Of a DNA stretch of 64,000 nucleotides, positions 11,401-19,963 are shown in pieces. The DNA is from Trichomonas vaginalis G3 (Eukaryota > Parabasalia > Trichomonadida > Trichomonadidae): contig NC_067206.1 in NCBI RefSeq assembly GCF_026262505.1, positions 2,232,001-2,296,000 on the forward strand, read 5' to 3'. Under the pieces are notes generated by a model that was not told the DNA's origin, did no database searches, and saw only the letters and a list, made by a program, of their open reading frames with translations. Both the position numbers and the translations under genes were made by a program. Position 1 is the first letter of the stretch, and each line of letters starts with the position of its first letter.

Positions 11401-14005
11401 CGTGAAAGCAGCAGTTTCCAGACACGTCGAGTTCGATTTCATCAACTTCATGACTGACTTGGAACTGGAGAAGACGTCGGAGGTCAACAAGAACACGATA
11501 CTGAGAGGAAATGCAGTTCCATCCCGTTCGATCATCTCATTCTCCAAAATATTCGGAAGGGAGTGGCTGAAAACAATTTACAGTCCAATGTCAAATTTGG
11601 CGAAAGAAATTGTCAAATCAGGAAAGAGCATAAACATAAAGACAAAGTACGTGCCGAGTAATGAGAACATAGAGGAGAACAGGAAGACATTCAGACAATT
11701 GTTCATCAAATCAATAGACATAATAACAAACTCAATTCCTCGTCTGCCAACTCAAATTATAAGAATGGTTCAAATTGTTTACAAAAAAGTGGCAGAAAAA
11801 TTCCAAGACAATCATGGTATTATGATTGTTAACGGCATTATCTTCCTGAGATTGATAATTCCCAACCTCACAGCCCCTCCTAATGAAGAGGAAGAGGACA
11901 AATTCGATATTTCCGAGGAAGAAAGGCAAGTTTTAGTTTCTGTCTGTATAGCGCTGATGGCGGCAAGTTTGAGAGGAGATCTGACGGACAAAGGCGAGGA
12001 CTACCTCTACTTCAACGACGTCGCGAGCCTGGCCTTGGACAGGTTCACTGCGACAGTTGACGACATCATCAAGACTGACATCAAAGGCGCCGCGTTCAAG
12101 TACCTGGAGACAGACGAAAACATAGTCTGCCAGAACTTGTCAGAGACACTTTGCTCTCTGCGGAAGGACTTGGATCTGTTCTACACGAGCAGGAAGAACG
12201 ACAAAGAGGCAGAGAAGCTGTACAACTTCGTTTTGAAGTACGACAAAATCAAAACGAGGAATTTCATTTCCTGCAAGAAACAGAGTGATTTCGACCAGCT
12301 CCCGAGAGAGATGAAGGAGTTCATGATGATAAAGCCAACAGACGAAGAACTGTACCAGTTGGAACAGTTCATTTTCATAGACACTCCTTTCAATTCTGAT
12401 TTCGAAGTTGTTTACTATGTGAGTAGTTTACAAAACTCTTCAATTTCAGAGAAAACAATTATGAGTTATTTATTCAATCTTTTGTTGTCGATCAACAACG
12501 ACATTATATTTGTTTTGGACATGAGCCACGTTGATGTTGAGAAACTTCCAAAAGGACAAGTCCAAATCAAGAAATTCATGCCTGTTTTCGACATGTGTTT
12601 CAAGTCAATCAAACATTTCATTGTCCTGAGGAGCAGCTACGAGTTCGGAGAGTATTTCGTGCAGAACAGACAGTTCACACATTACTCCGACACCTTCGTT
12701 TTCGCCACATCCGAAAAGGACATCTATCCACTGAACAGTCTATCAGACAAAATTCCGATGGAGTGCAAAGAAGCGCTGAATAACGAAGGATTCCCTCAGA
12801 CAACTATCATAAACAAGAGGGAGACAACAATCAGAGTTTCGAGGTTCTCCCTCCACACTCTGATCAAAATTGGCGCGATCTCTGTCAACAACTGCTACAT
12901 GCTGAACCACATCCACTCCATTTCGGACATCACAGCTCCAGACGAGAATTTGGAGTTCACAGTCTACGTGAACAACGAAATTCTCGTCTTCACGACATTC
13001 CCTGCCAGCGGACTGTATTATTTGATCAAATCTGCCTTCGCGAGAGCAAACTCCAAATCTCTCAAGTACCCGCAAATTTGCACTGATTCGAATGATAAAT
13101 CATCAACGTGCTGGCTTCTTCTTCTGATCAGTTTGACTGGACTGATGGAAGCCGACTGCCACTTCCTGTGGGAGAACTCCTTCAACCTCCTGAAGTCAGT
13201 AAACAACGAGTACCAGCTGTCAATCGATATACCAGAAACAGTCGAAGAGTGCAGGCAGAAGGCAACAGACATACTCAGAATTGCCTGCAACAAAAGACCA
13301 GAAGATGTCGGTCATGTTATTATTGAGTTCGAAAAAATCTTTTCCGTACTCAAGAATCCACTTCCTGTCGTGAAATTACTGCCAGGAATCACCGAATTCT
13401 TACTTTCCTCACAGTGCGGATATCTCGGAAGAAGATTTTTGATTGAGCTCCACTGCGAAGACGAGGAATCGATGCTCTTCATAAAGAACAAAGTCTGGAA
13501 GGAGATCATGTCAAAGCAGGAATATGGACCGGCTGTTTTCGAAGTTCTCCTGCCGATGTTTGACGAAAACAACAAAGAGCTTTTGTATCTAATCGCGATG
13601 GAAAACAAAAGCTTTGTTTCCTCCCACATCGTGAAGCGATTGATGGACAGATTGCAGTCGGCGCCGTCAGCAGCACTTCTTCTCTTGGAGGGAAATCTCT
13701 TCGACATAAAGAACCACGGTGCTGATCTACTTCACGCCTGCTTGATTGCTCTCGGAAGAACTGCGCAGGATGACGTGATTGTTCAGGTCATAAACAGGCT
13801 GCTGAAGGACATATCGAAGAGAGTCGAGAACGCAGGAATGAGCGGAGTTATTTCTGTCGATGTAAATAACAGAAGAAAGAACACAACAGAAGTCATTAAA
13901 GTACTGAAGCAGACATCATTTTTCGGGAAAATTGTGGAATCTTTTGAAAGATTTGCAGATGAAAATGATATTTCTAAGGAATATCTCTCATACTTCAAGG
14001 AATAA
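8480..14005 (+). CDS. Neurofibromin-like RasGAP with Sec14 and PH-like domains, 1841 aa
   Basis: This GTPase-activating protein probably switches off Ras-type GTPases. Numbering from the ATG at 8480, the GAP domain covers ~1000-1190. It contains TILRGNAVPSR, where Arg1009 is the arginine finger, and IIFLRLIIPN with the FLR arginine at 1124. Next come a CRAL-TRIO/Sec14-like region (~1265-1400, IIFVLDMSHVDVEKLP) and a PH-like part. This is the order of human NF1 and yeast IRA. The first ~950 and last ~300 residues are helical repeat-like. An in-frame ATG at 8384 adds a hydrophobic AT-rich extension that I consider leader sequence, because the 8480 ATG has an initiator-like element. Codon use is mosaic, with C/G-ending codons common in 9200-9780 and 10800-13900. 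Confidence 0.85.
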   Translation: MDPKYDNIKQLIDALVIQITESLVTDPIITQEEESFVANFVVTNQNLVNLYPLINGKEQFHSISTILLEKISSIIDSTATVTLNNSRFATVYLQALVKCIEKVSQNEHGDFFKIEFLEKVISLVEKVMNHDNPDLLRSSYTKFTQTIGSISTQVFTIFEAKIKDLLSKLPKMKDLRFQLLPFTRFIASYHALKYGLRILLEVYQDFKLYLNEYCNTISTIIMTSFRNNPSEFMNRIINNNDALQIFELLKKDKSISDSSKYEALISLSFLLHAQINNGSLESITSKISNELSKKVSGFDQSHYSALQAALYSALAVAETNGFQSYIGIFKIFAPSLVEKLHSQQQVLFEYYYHLRYFICVDLPVALYFTSYGYFVDVMKYFVNENTLMPRQLTCRTIDKCMSVKMNSEQKNLLQSALINMLESLSSGNDVLVAFPLLFHAFEVNPDILDEILKINHGLTMFLWRPCPTNGIRSLCNAFISAFKKDEYKLNDWIVIDCTISSILNNLDFFMALKPEIISDLGRIFLFILDLVKYFLEKEECRKFVQIPQMMVTVMQMEVVSLVFLPTPISSICLTILQEVINIDLKYELDTQLQLPINIYQEFIDICKSKGKFDVDDNATFAPLLKLKKENKSITYAYIKHLGNLAYALDPTVVDESLKKTPNAMSPSTLRDEFTKTALLLETMLIKTSPNNYLTVINECMKSPSYIGNDGSVIFARIVRPQIITPILQSVLIKMQEIGYEFTDVHTQYTANSMKMVQNLIQKYEWEVGTVESFLIEHISMVFVSYMNLLVSAQRLYQCSQFLITALTKSRNSISKANKMELSVILASWLARIDCGPSTEKAGQTICNALAKVVEDLSFSLDNYDDLVFLTTNLNTRLLKQQSLVKSISNAIACLFKSNFWLFSRSELAKTLIGTDLSRAGYVNAAHEALVNSRILPPKKEDNLIDYLFIDNFRLLKEIVSFVPVKQSEQFSIYLVKAAVSRHVEFDFINFMTDLELEKTSEVNKNTILRGNAVPSRSIISFSKIFGREWLKTIYSPMSNLAKEIVKSGKSINIKTKYVPSNENIEENRKTFRQLFIKSIDIITNSIPRLPTQIIRMVQIVYKKVAEKFQDNHGIMIVNGIIFLRLIIPNLTAPPNEEEEDKFDISEEERQVLVSVCIALMAASLRGDLTDKGEDYLYFNDVASLALDRFTATVDDIIKTDIKGAAFKYLETDENIVCQNLSETLCSLRKDLDLFYTSRKNDKEAEKLYNFVLKYDKIKTRNFISCKKQSDFDQLPREMKEFMMIKPTDEELYQLEQFIFIDTPFNSDFEVVYYVSSLQNSSISEKTIMSYLFNLLLSINNDIIFVLDMSHVDVEKLPKGQVQIKKFMPVFDMCFKSIKHFIVLRSSYEFGEYFVQNRQFTHYSDTFVFATSEKDIYPLNSLSDKIPMECKEALNNEGFPQTTIINKRETTIRVSRFSLHTLIKIGAISVNNCYMLNHIHSISDITAPDENLEFTVYVNNEILVFTTFPASGLYYLIKSAFARANSKSLKYPQICTDSNDKSSTCWLLLLISLTGLMEADCHFLWENSFNLLKSVNNEYQLSIDIPETVEECRQKATDILRIACNKRPEDVGHVIIEFEKIFSVLKNPLPVVKLLPGITEFLLSSQCGYLGRRFLIELHCEDEESMLFIKNKVWKEIMSKQEYGPAVFEVLLPMFDENNKELLYLIAMENKSFVSSHIVKRLMDRLQSAPSAALLLLEGNLFDIKNHGADLLHACLIALGRTAQDDVIVQVINRLLKDISKRVENAGMSGVISVDVNNRRKNTTEVIKVLKQTSFFGKIVESFERFADENDISKEYLSYFKE

Positions 14006-14329
14006 TTTTTATTATTTTATTATTTTTGTAATTTATTATTAAATAAAAATATAAATATTATATATTAACTTGCTCTGTTTTAATGAAACATTATTTGATC
14101 ATTGCTCTAAAATTCTATTTCAATATTTTAAAATATTCATGGATAAATCTATTAGTTGTTTTACTATCTCACAAGAATAACATTTCATATTCTTTCTGAA
14201 TACATCCCCCGGTGTAATCTCATAATTACCAGTGGCAAAAGCTACTTTTTATTATTTAGTGTAATTTTTGTTCACAAAATTTTGAATTGAAAATTTGACT
14301 TTGTAAATCAAAAATTAAATATTTATGTT
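14006..14329. other. Intergenic region
   Basis: This is AT-rich DNA between two plus-strand genes. Nothing recognisable was found. Confidence 0.5.
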
Positions 14330-16825
14330 ATGACTGATGAAAAAATAATCCATAAGCGTTATGATGATTTAATGAGTCGATTTGAAGATTATAGTAGTAC
14401 TATAAATGAGTTATATATGCTGAAAACAGATGATGAAGAAGAAATTCAGAAACTTTTCGAAAAGATCAAAACAAAACTCATTGAAACTAATATATTCACA
14501 GCATCACAGATTATAAACGAGATCAGTATCATCATCCAGTTCAGGAATCGATATCTTAAGTCATACTTTTCTCTTTTCAAGGTTCTTTACGATGAGTACA
14601 AACCTCGAGAAGAGATTCCTGCTATTTTCGTATACCTTCTCTCCAAGGACAGCAACAACCTCATCAGCACACACTGTGAGAAAGAATTCACGCAGTTCGA
14701 AGAAGAGAAAGTTAGTTTTGAAGTTCATGAAAAAGGAAGTGTCTTCCGTTCCATCATGGACGATGACTTACAATCTCTGAAAACTTATATGGACAACCAA
14801 GGCTTTGAGACTAAAATCAAACTTAGAAGTTCTCTTTATCCGTACACATTCAACGGAATCTCTCTCATCGAACTTTCTTGCTACTACGGATCTCTCCTCT
14901 TTTTCAACCTCCTCAAGACTAAGTACAACATGCGTGTCACAAACACATGTCTCAGTTTCTCATTTCTTAGTGGCAACCAGTTCATCATCGACGAGTGCTT
15001 GCGCCACCAGACACCTAACTCAGAGACAATGCGCTATGCGATCATCTCTCACAACATCGAATACGTCACAAGTCTGTTTGACGAATACGGCATCATGATC
15101 GACTTGAGCAACTGCTCTAAGTACAAGAACATCGAAGCACTTGCCGCACACTATGAGATCACAGGCGACATCCAATCATGCTGCTACTACTCATTCGGAT
15201 TCTGTCTCCAACCACTCGTCCAATACTTCATCTCTTTAGGTGCAGATCTCCAATCGACAATGAACATGTTCACAGATTCCAACAAACAACTCAACACGCG
15301 CGAAACATCACTACCATCAACATATTCATCTAATTCTTCAGATAATTCTAAAGGAACTAGCATATTTGAAACAACCAAACTCATATCAGCGGTTGCTAAG
15401 AACAACAAAGATGAAGTCGAATTTCTTGTCAAGCATGGCGAAGATCCGAATTCTAAAGATGGATTTGGCTTGGCTGCTCTTCACTACGCAGTTCGCAAGA
15501 GAAGCAAAGATATAGTCGAAATTCTTCTCTCGAATGATGCAAATATTGAAATTATAAATAATTACAAGAACACTCCTCTCTTTATTGCTGCTGATAACAA
15601 TTACAAAGACATTGTAGAAATTCTTGTTGAACATGGTGCCGATATGAATGCTAAAAACAGCCTAGGAATCACCCCTCTAATAAGCTCTATTAGCAATAAT
15701 CGCAATGATATAGCAAAATACCTCATAGAACATGGTGCTGATGTCAACATGACTAGCATTTTAGGGCAGAGTCCTCTTCAGCGAGCTTTTGAAAATCAAA
15801 ACATAGAAATAGTTGTGTTACTCATCAAACATAGTACGAAAATTTCTGAAGAAGAGATAAAGGAAATCTTTCAGTATGCAGTTAAAAACAAATGTCAAGA
15901 AATCATCAAGTCTATTATTTCTCAGAATTCGAACAAAGTATCTTTGGACAATTCACTTGATAAATTTTCTCTTCATGATGCAGTTAGTAAAAATGATGTT
16001 GAAATGGTTAAATTCCTTATCTCAATCGGAACAAATATTAATGAAACAGATGACAACGGGGAATCTCCTCTTTGCAAAGCAATAACAAACAACAACAAAG
16101 AAATTGTTGAAATTCTAATTTCAAATGGAGCTGTGCTCAAAACTCCTCTTCCAAATAAAAATAACTGTGTCAGATTTGCAATAGAAAACAACATGTGCGA
16201 AATGATCGAATTTCTTATCTCAAATTGTATCAAACTTGAAGGAAATTTCCCATACAATGGAAATGTGCTTCACTTCGCGATTCAAAAGGAAATGAATGAA
16301 ATTGCAAAAATACTAATCAATCATAATTTCAACATTAATGAAGTTGATTTACTCGGTAAAACTGCATTGCACTATTCCGTTGAGAATGATATGCTAGATA
16401 TAACAGAGCTTCTCCTTGCTCATGGGGCAGATATTAATTCGAAAGATGTAGATGGAAACACTGCTTTACATAATGCTGTTCGTGAAAACAACTATTATAA
16501 AGTCAAATTCCTAGTTTCGCATGATATTAATGTAAATGCAACGAACAACAGCGGTATGACTGCTCTTCACATTGCTGCCACAACCAAACAATCGCAAGAT
16601 ATCGTAGACATTCTTATAAATAAAGACATTGACATCAATGCATCTGACAAATTTGGTAATACAGCAATTGATTATGCCTACAAACAGGATTTGACTGAAG
16701 TTATTAATAAGCTTGAATATAGAGGCGCAAGAACAGGAAATGATAGATGCATTTGCTGCATCATTATAATTTTTTGTTTTCTACTATTTTTGGTTATACC
16801 AGCATTTTTTGATAATCAAAAATAA
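14330..16825 (+). CDS. Large ankyrin repeat protein with C-terminal membrane anchor, 831 aa
   Basis: The N-terminal ~310 residues match the layout of the trichomonad ankyrin family with a DUF3447-type start: a helical head (IHKRYDDLMSRFEDYSSTIN) followed by degenerate repeats (GISLIELSCYYGSLLFFNLL). After a Ser-rich linker (~325-345) come about 14 regular ankyrin repeats (~345-795), for example TPLFIAADNNYKDIVEILVE and ADINSKDVDGNTALHNAVRE. The C-terminus is a hydrophobic segment, CIIIIFCFLLFLVIPAFF, with a tail of only a few residues, so the protein is probably tail-anchored with the repeats in the cytosol. It converges on another ankyrin gene 44 bp away. The binding partner is unknown. Confidence 0.88.
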   Translation: MTDEKIIHKRYDDLMSRFEDYSSTINELYMLKTDDEEEIQKLFEKIKTKLIETNIFTASQIINEISIIIQFRNRYLKSYFSLFKVLYDEYKPREEIPAIFVYLLSKDSNNLISTHCEKEFTQFEEEKVSFEVHEKGSVFRSIMDDDLQSLKTYMDNQGFETKIKLRSSLYPYTFNGISLIELSCYYGSLLFFNLLKTKYNMRVTNTCLSFSFLSGNQFIIDECLRHQTPNSETMRYAIISHNIEYVTSLFDEYGIMIDLSNCSKYKNIEALAAHYEITGDIQSCCYYSFGFCLQPLVQYFISLGADLQSTMNMFTDSNKQLNTRETSLPSTYSSNSSDNSKGTSIFETTKLISAVAKNNKDEVEFLVKHGEDPNSKDGFGLAALHYAVRKRSKDIVEILLSNDANIEIINNYKNTPLFIAADNNYKDIVEILVEHGADMNAKNSLGITPLISSISNNRNDIAKYLIEHGADVNMTSILGQSPLQRAFENQNIEIVVLLIKHSTKISEEEIKEIFQYAVKNKCQEIIKSIISQNSNKVSLDNSLDKFSLHDAVSKNDVEMVKFLISIGTNINETDDNGESPLCKAITNNNKEIVEILISNGAVLKTPLPNKNNCVRFAIENNMCEMIEFLISNCIKLEGNFPYNGNVLHFAIQKEMNEIAKILINHNFNINEVDLLGKTALHYSVENDMLDITELLLAHGADINSKDVDGNTALHNAVRENNYYKVKFLVSHDINVNATNNSGMTALHIAATTKQSQDIVDILINKDIDINASDKFGNTAIDYAYKQDLTEVINKLEYRGARTGNDRCICCIIIIFCFLLFLVIPAFFDNQK

Positions 16826-16869
16826 ACAAAATTTATTAAAAAAATATAGTTAAAAGAATAAAAAGTATG

Positions 16870-18198
16870 TTAACAAATTCTGCATGTTTGGTTGTCAGGA
16901 GGCGGAAGAAGGGCCACACACTCTATTTGATTTGCTAGTTTTGCTTCTTCAAAAGGAGTTCTTCCTTGTTTATTACGCATTGAAACATTTGCACCATGGT
17001 CAACAAGGTACATTACTATATCTTTCTTTCCGTTTGATGCAGCATAATGAGCTGCAGTATTTCCTTGCATATCAGATGCGTTCATATTTGCGCCTTTCTC
17101 GTGAAGGAATTTAACAATGTCGAGGTTTCCATTAATAGCGGCAAACATGAAAGCAGTGAATCCAAGGTGATCAACAGTGTTTATATTCGCTCCTTTATCT
17201 GCGAGGTACTGAGCTGTCTCTCTTCCGCCATATCCGGCGGCAAGGAAGAATGGTGTGTACCCTTTCTTGTTCTTAACATCGAAGTTGCATCCGCGGCTAA
17301 TTAATAAAATAACAGGTTCGAGTAAGTCAAATTTTGCTGCCCAGTGAATTGGCAACATTCCATACATATCTTTATTGTCAATGATTATGTCGCGTTTGAT
17401 GAGAGAGGCTGCTATTTCTGTATTCTTACCTTTCAACGCAAAATTTAATGGCGTCCATCCGGTTGTTTCTTTTGAATTGATATTATATCCTTGCTGAATC
17501 AGATGATCAACAATCTGCTTGCAACCAAATTCACATGCATATGCAAGTAGGTTTGAATGCGTCGTTGGTGGATCAATTGGAGCTCCTTTTTCTAATAAAA
17601 ATTTGAAAAGTTCGTAATTTTTGGATTTAATTCCAAAGCAAAGAACAGAAACGTGTTCTTGTGCAAATGTTCCAATATCAGCATTGTTATCCAAAAGATA
17701 CTGCACTAATTCAATGTTTCCAGACAAGGCAGCAGCGTGTAATGTAGATTGACCAGTAAGATCTGTTGTATTGATATCTATTCCTCTGATTGATAGCCAT
17801 GTGACGACGTCGTATTGGCCATAGAGGCAAGCATAATGGCATGGACTTCTTAAAGCTCTATCAAGTTTCTCAAAGTTAGCACCAATTTGATCAAGATACT
17901 GTATCATATCCATGTGACCGCCGGCACATGCAAAATGCTCAATACTACGAGAATCTAAATCATTTGTTAATAAAGATGAGCCGTTTTCCCACAAATACTG
18001 GAATGATTTGACGCTTCCTTCAAATGCTGCGATTGCCAATGCGGGTGCATCCTTTGTCATCATTTCTATTCGAATTGCTTTATTTGACTGAATGAAAATA
18101 TCTGTTAAAGCTTCACGGTTGCTTAAATTTTCAAGATCACTGATGTCATCATTCTGAAGAGCTTTTAAAAGCTCATCAGGATGCTGAGAAATCATCAT
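16870..18198 (-). CDS. Ankyrin repeat protein, 442 aa
   Basis: Except for a ~50-residue N-terminal part (DDISDLENLSNREALTDIF) the whole protein is made of about 12 ankyrin repeats, for example GNTAAHYAASNGKKDIVMYL and GFTAFMFAAINGNLDIVKFL. It ends in a short Cys-containing tail (PPDNQTCRIC). There is no membrane segment, unlike its convergent neighbour at 14330. The ATG is preceded by TCATTTCAC 9 nt upstream, an initiator-like core promoter. It is a protein-interaction scaffold by family; the partner cannot be read from the sequence. Confidence 0.88.
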   Translation of the reverse strand: MMISQHPDELLKALQNDDISDLENLSNREALTDIFIQSNKAIRIEMMTKDAPALAIAAFEGSVKSFQYLWENGSSLLTNDLDSRSIEHFACAGGHMDMIQYLDQIGANFEKLDRALRSPCHYACLYGQYDVVTWLSIRGIDINTTDLTGQSTLHAAALSGNIELVQYLLDNNADIGTFAQEHVSVLCFGIKSKNYELFKFLLEKGAPIDPPTTHSNLLAYACEFGCKQIVDHLIQQGYNINSKETTGWTPLNFALKGKNTEIAASLIKRDIIIDNKDMYGMLPIHWAAKFDLLEPVILLISRGCNFDVKNKKGYTPFFLAAGYGGRETAQYLADKGANINTVDHLGFTAFMFAAINGNLDIVKFLHEKGANMNASDMQGNTAAHYAASNGKKDIVMYLVDHGANVSMRNKQGRTPFEEAKLANQIECVALLPPPDNQTCRIC

Positions 18199-18209
18199 TT
18201 GTGAAATGA
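18199..18209 (-). promoter_or_regulatory. Initiator-like element of the ankyrin gene at 18198
   Basis: On the minus strand TCATTTCACAA directly precedes the ATG, with a putative +1 A at 18207. This fits the trichomonad initiator and a 9-nt leader. Confidence 0.5.
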
Positions 18210-19194
18210 TTTTGGAAAATTTTTCGGTTTTTATCTACCATCAACTTTTTTTAATCAAGAAATATATTAAATTGTATGATAAATAAAATCATTTGGAAAT
18301 GGTCGAATGTTTACATTTCTGAATTCGAGATTAATTTTCTTTCCGTATTTAATTTAAATTTTCAATGCATTTTTCGCAAATATCGGAAAAAATATTAATT
18401 ATGTTTCTCTGTCAGAAGAAGGAGATAATTTTTAATAATTCATCATTTGTATTTGAATGCTAATACACATTAAGTATATATTTATATTCCCAAAACATCA
18501 TTTGATAGCGAGAATTTGAAATTGAAATTAGAAACCATTTGGATGATAATTTGTGAGTTGTCTTGCTATTTATTCTGGATTTTAGGCAAGATAGGCAATG
18601 ATATTCTATTCAACTTCATAAATTTTAGTTGAATCATCCAATTTTTTTAACAAAATATCAACATTAATGCTTATTAACTGATTCACAAATTGAACTAACA
18701 AGATGTCAACGATGAATGAATTATTAGTACCTTACTTTTTTAAAATTTCGTTATGCATATTTTTGAAATTTGCTTAACTCTTTAATTTTATTACTGGAAA
18801 TAATAAAACGACTATTTTTAGTATTATATACATAAGAAAGTGATTAAATAATGCCGGTATAAAATTATGAGTACATTCAAAATGGAGAGGTAAAAACAAT
18901 AAATGAATTGTCGAAATATAATCATTTTTCACCTGTAATTTTTTTTAATTTGAATGCATCTGATTTTTTTGTTTAGAGATATATTATTTTAATATGCCTA
19001 AAATATGTTGATTTGACCAATTTTCGAATTGAAGGAGCAATCTTAAAGATTTGAAATAACTCAGTGAAAAAATTGATAGTATTATCTTCACCATTAAAAA
19101 ATGCATTAATTTGGCTGCTCAACAATCATACAGAATTATCAAATTAGTAGCATATATTGAAAATTTTTTGAAAGAGTTGTAAACAATTTTAAAC
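18210..19194. other. Divergent intergenic region of about 1 kb
   Basis: This is AT-rich DNA between the ankyrin gene (minus) and the carbonic anhydrase gene (plus). No gene or large repeat was found. AATTGAAGGAGC at about 19026-19037 recurs at about 51491 in another intergenic region. Confidence 0.45.
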
Positions 19195-19749
19195 ATGTAC
19201 CAGCTTGAGAAGCTGCACTCAGATAACCAAAAATTCCTCAAAGAGCATCCAGATCTTCCAAAGCTAAACAAATGCCTGCAGCGTAAGATTGCAATTGTTA
19301 CATGCATGGATACAAGATTGGTTTCATTTGTTGAGGATGCTATCGGAGTTAAACGCGGCGAAGCTACAGTTATTAAAGCTGCTGGAAATGGAGTTTGGAC
19401 TACTGGATTGAGCGATACTGTTGTCAGCCTACTTGTTTCCATCTATGAACTTGGAGCGAAGGAGATTTTTGTTATCGGACATGAAGCATGTGGTATGACT
19501 CATGCTACAAGTGATTCTCTTAGCCTTGCGATGATCAAAGCAGGAGTAAAGGTACAAGATATTGAGAAAGTTAAAGGTGATCTTAGTCATTGGGTTGATG
19601 AATTCAAAGATCCTGTTGATAATGTAAAGAAGACTGTTCAAAAACTACGTGAAAATCCTTTAATTACCAAGAATATCCCAATTCATGGTCTTGTTATCAA
19701 TCCAGACACAGGCAAATTAACAACCATTGTTAATGGATACAATAAATAA
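19195..19749 (+). CDS. Beta-class carbonic anhydrase, 184 aa
   Basis: It converts CO2 and water to bicarbonate and a proton. The zinc ligands and catalytic dyad of beta carbonic anhydrases are all present: CMDTR with Cys37, Asp39 and Arg41, and GHEACGM with His96 and Cys99. The length fits the short clade of bacterial-type enzymes (about 165-190 residues). No signal peptide or clear hydrogenosomal presequence is visible, so it is probably cytosolic. Beta enzymes are a known trichomonad feature and are absent from vertebrates. The gene lies 214 bp upstream of the XRN gene on the same strand but with its own intergenic space. Confidence 0.92.
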   Translation: MYQLEKLHSDNQKFLKEHPDLPKLNKCLQRKIAIVTCMDTRLVSFVEDAIGVKRGEATVIKAAGNGVWTTGLSDTVVSLLVSIYELGAKEIFVIGHEACGMTHATSDSLSLAMIKAGVKVQDIEKVKGDLSHWVDEFKDPVDNVKKTVQKLRENPLITKNIPIHGLVINPDTGKLTTIVNGYNK

Positions 19750-19963
19750 TTTTTTTATATTGTTATATCATAACTAATGACATTTATGATTCAATTATAT
19801 ATATTTCACAGATGGCTTCCTATTGATTGCAGACTATTTTTACACTAAAGTGACTATGAAACATTTCCTGGAAGTTTCACCTTTGAATCCTATTTTGTGG
19901 GGCATGATAAGAACATAGTGAAGATAATCTTATCAATTAAAATTTCTTATCGTCCTTATTTGA

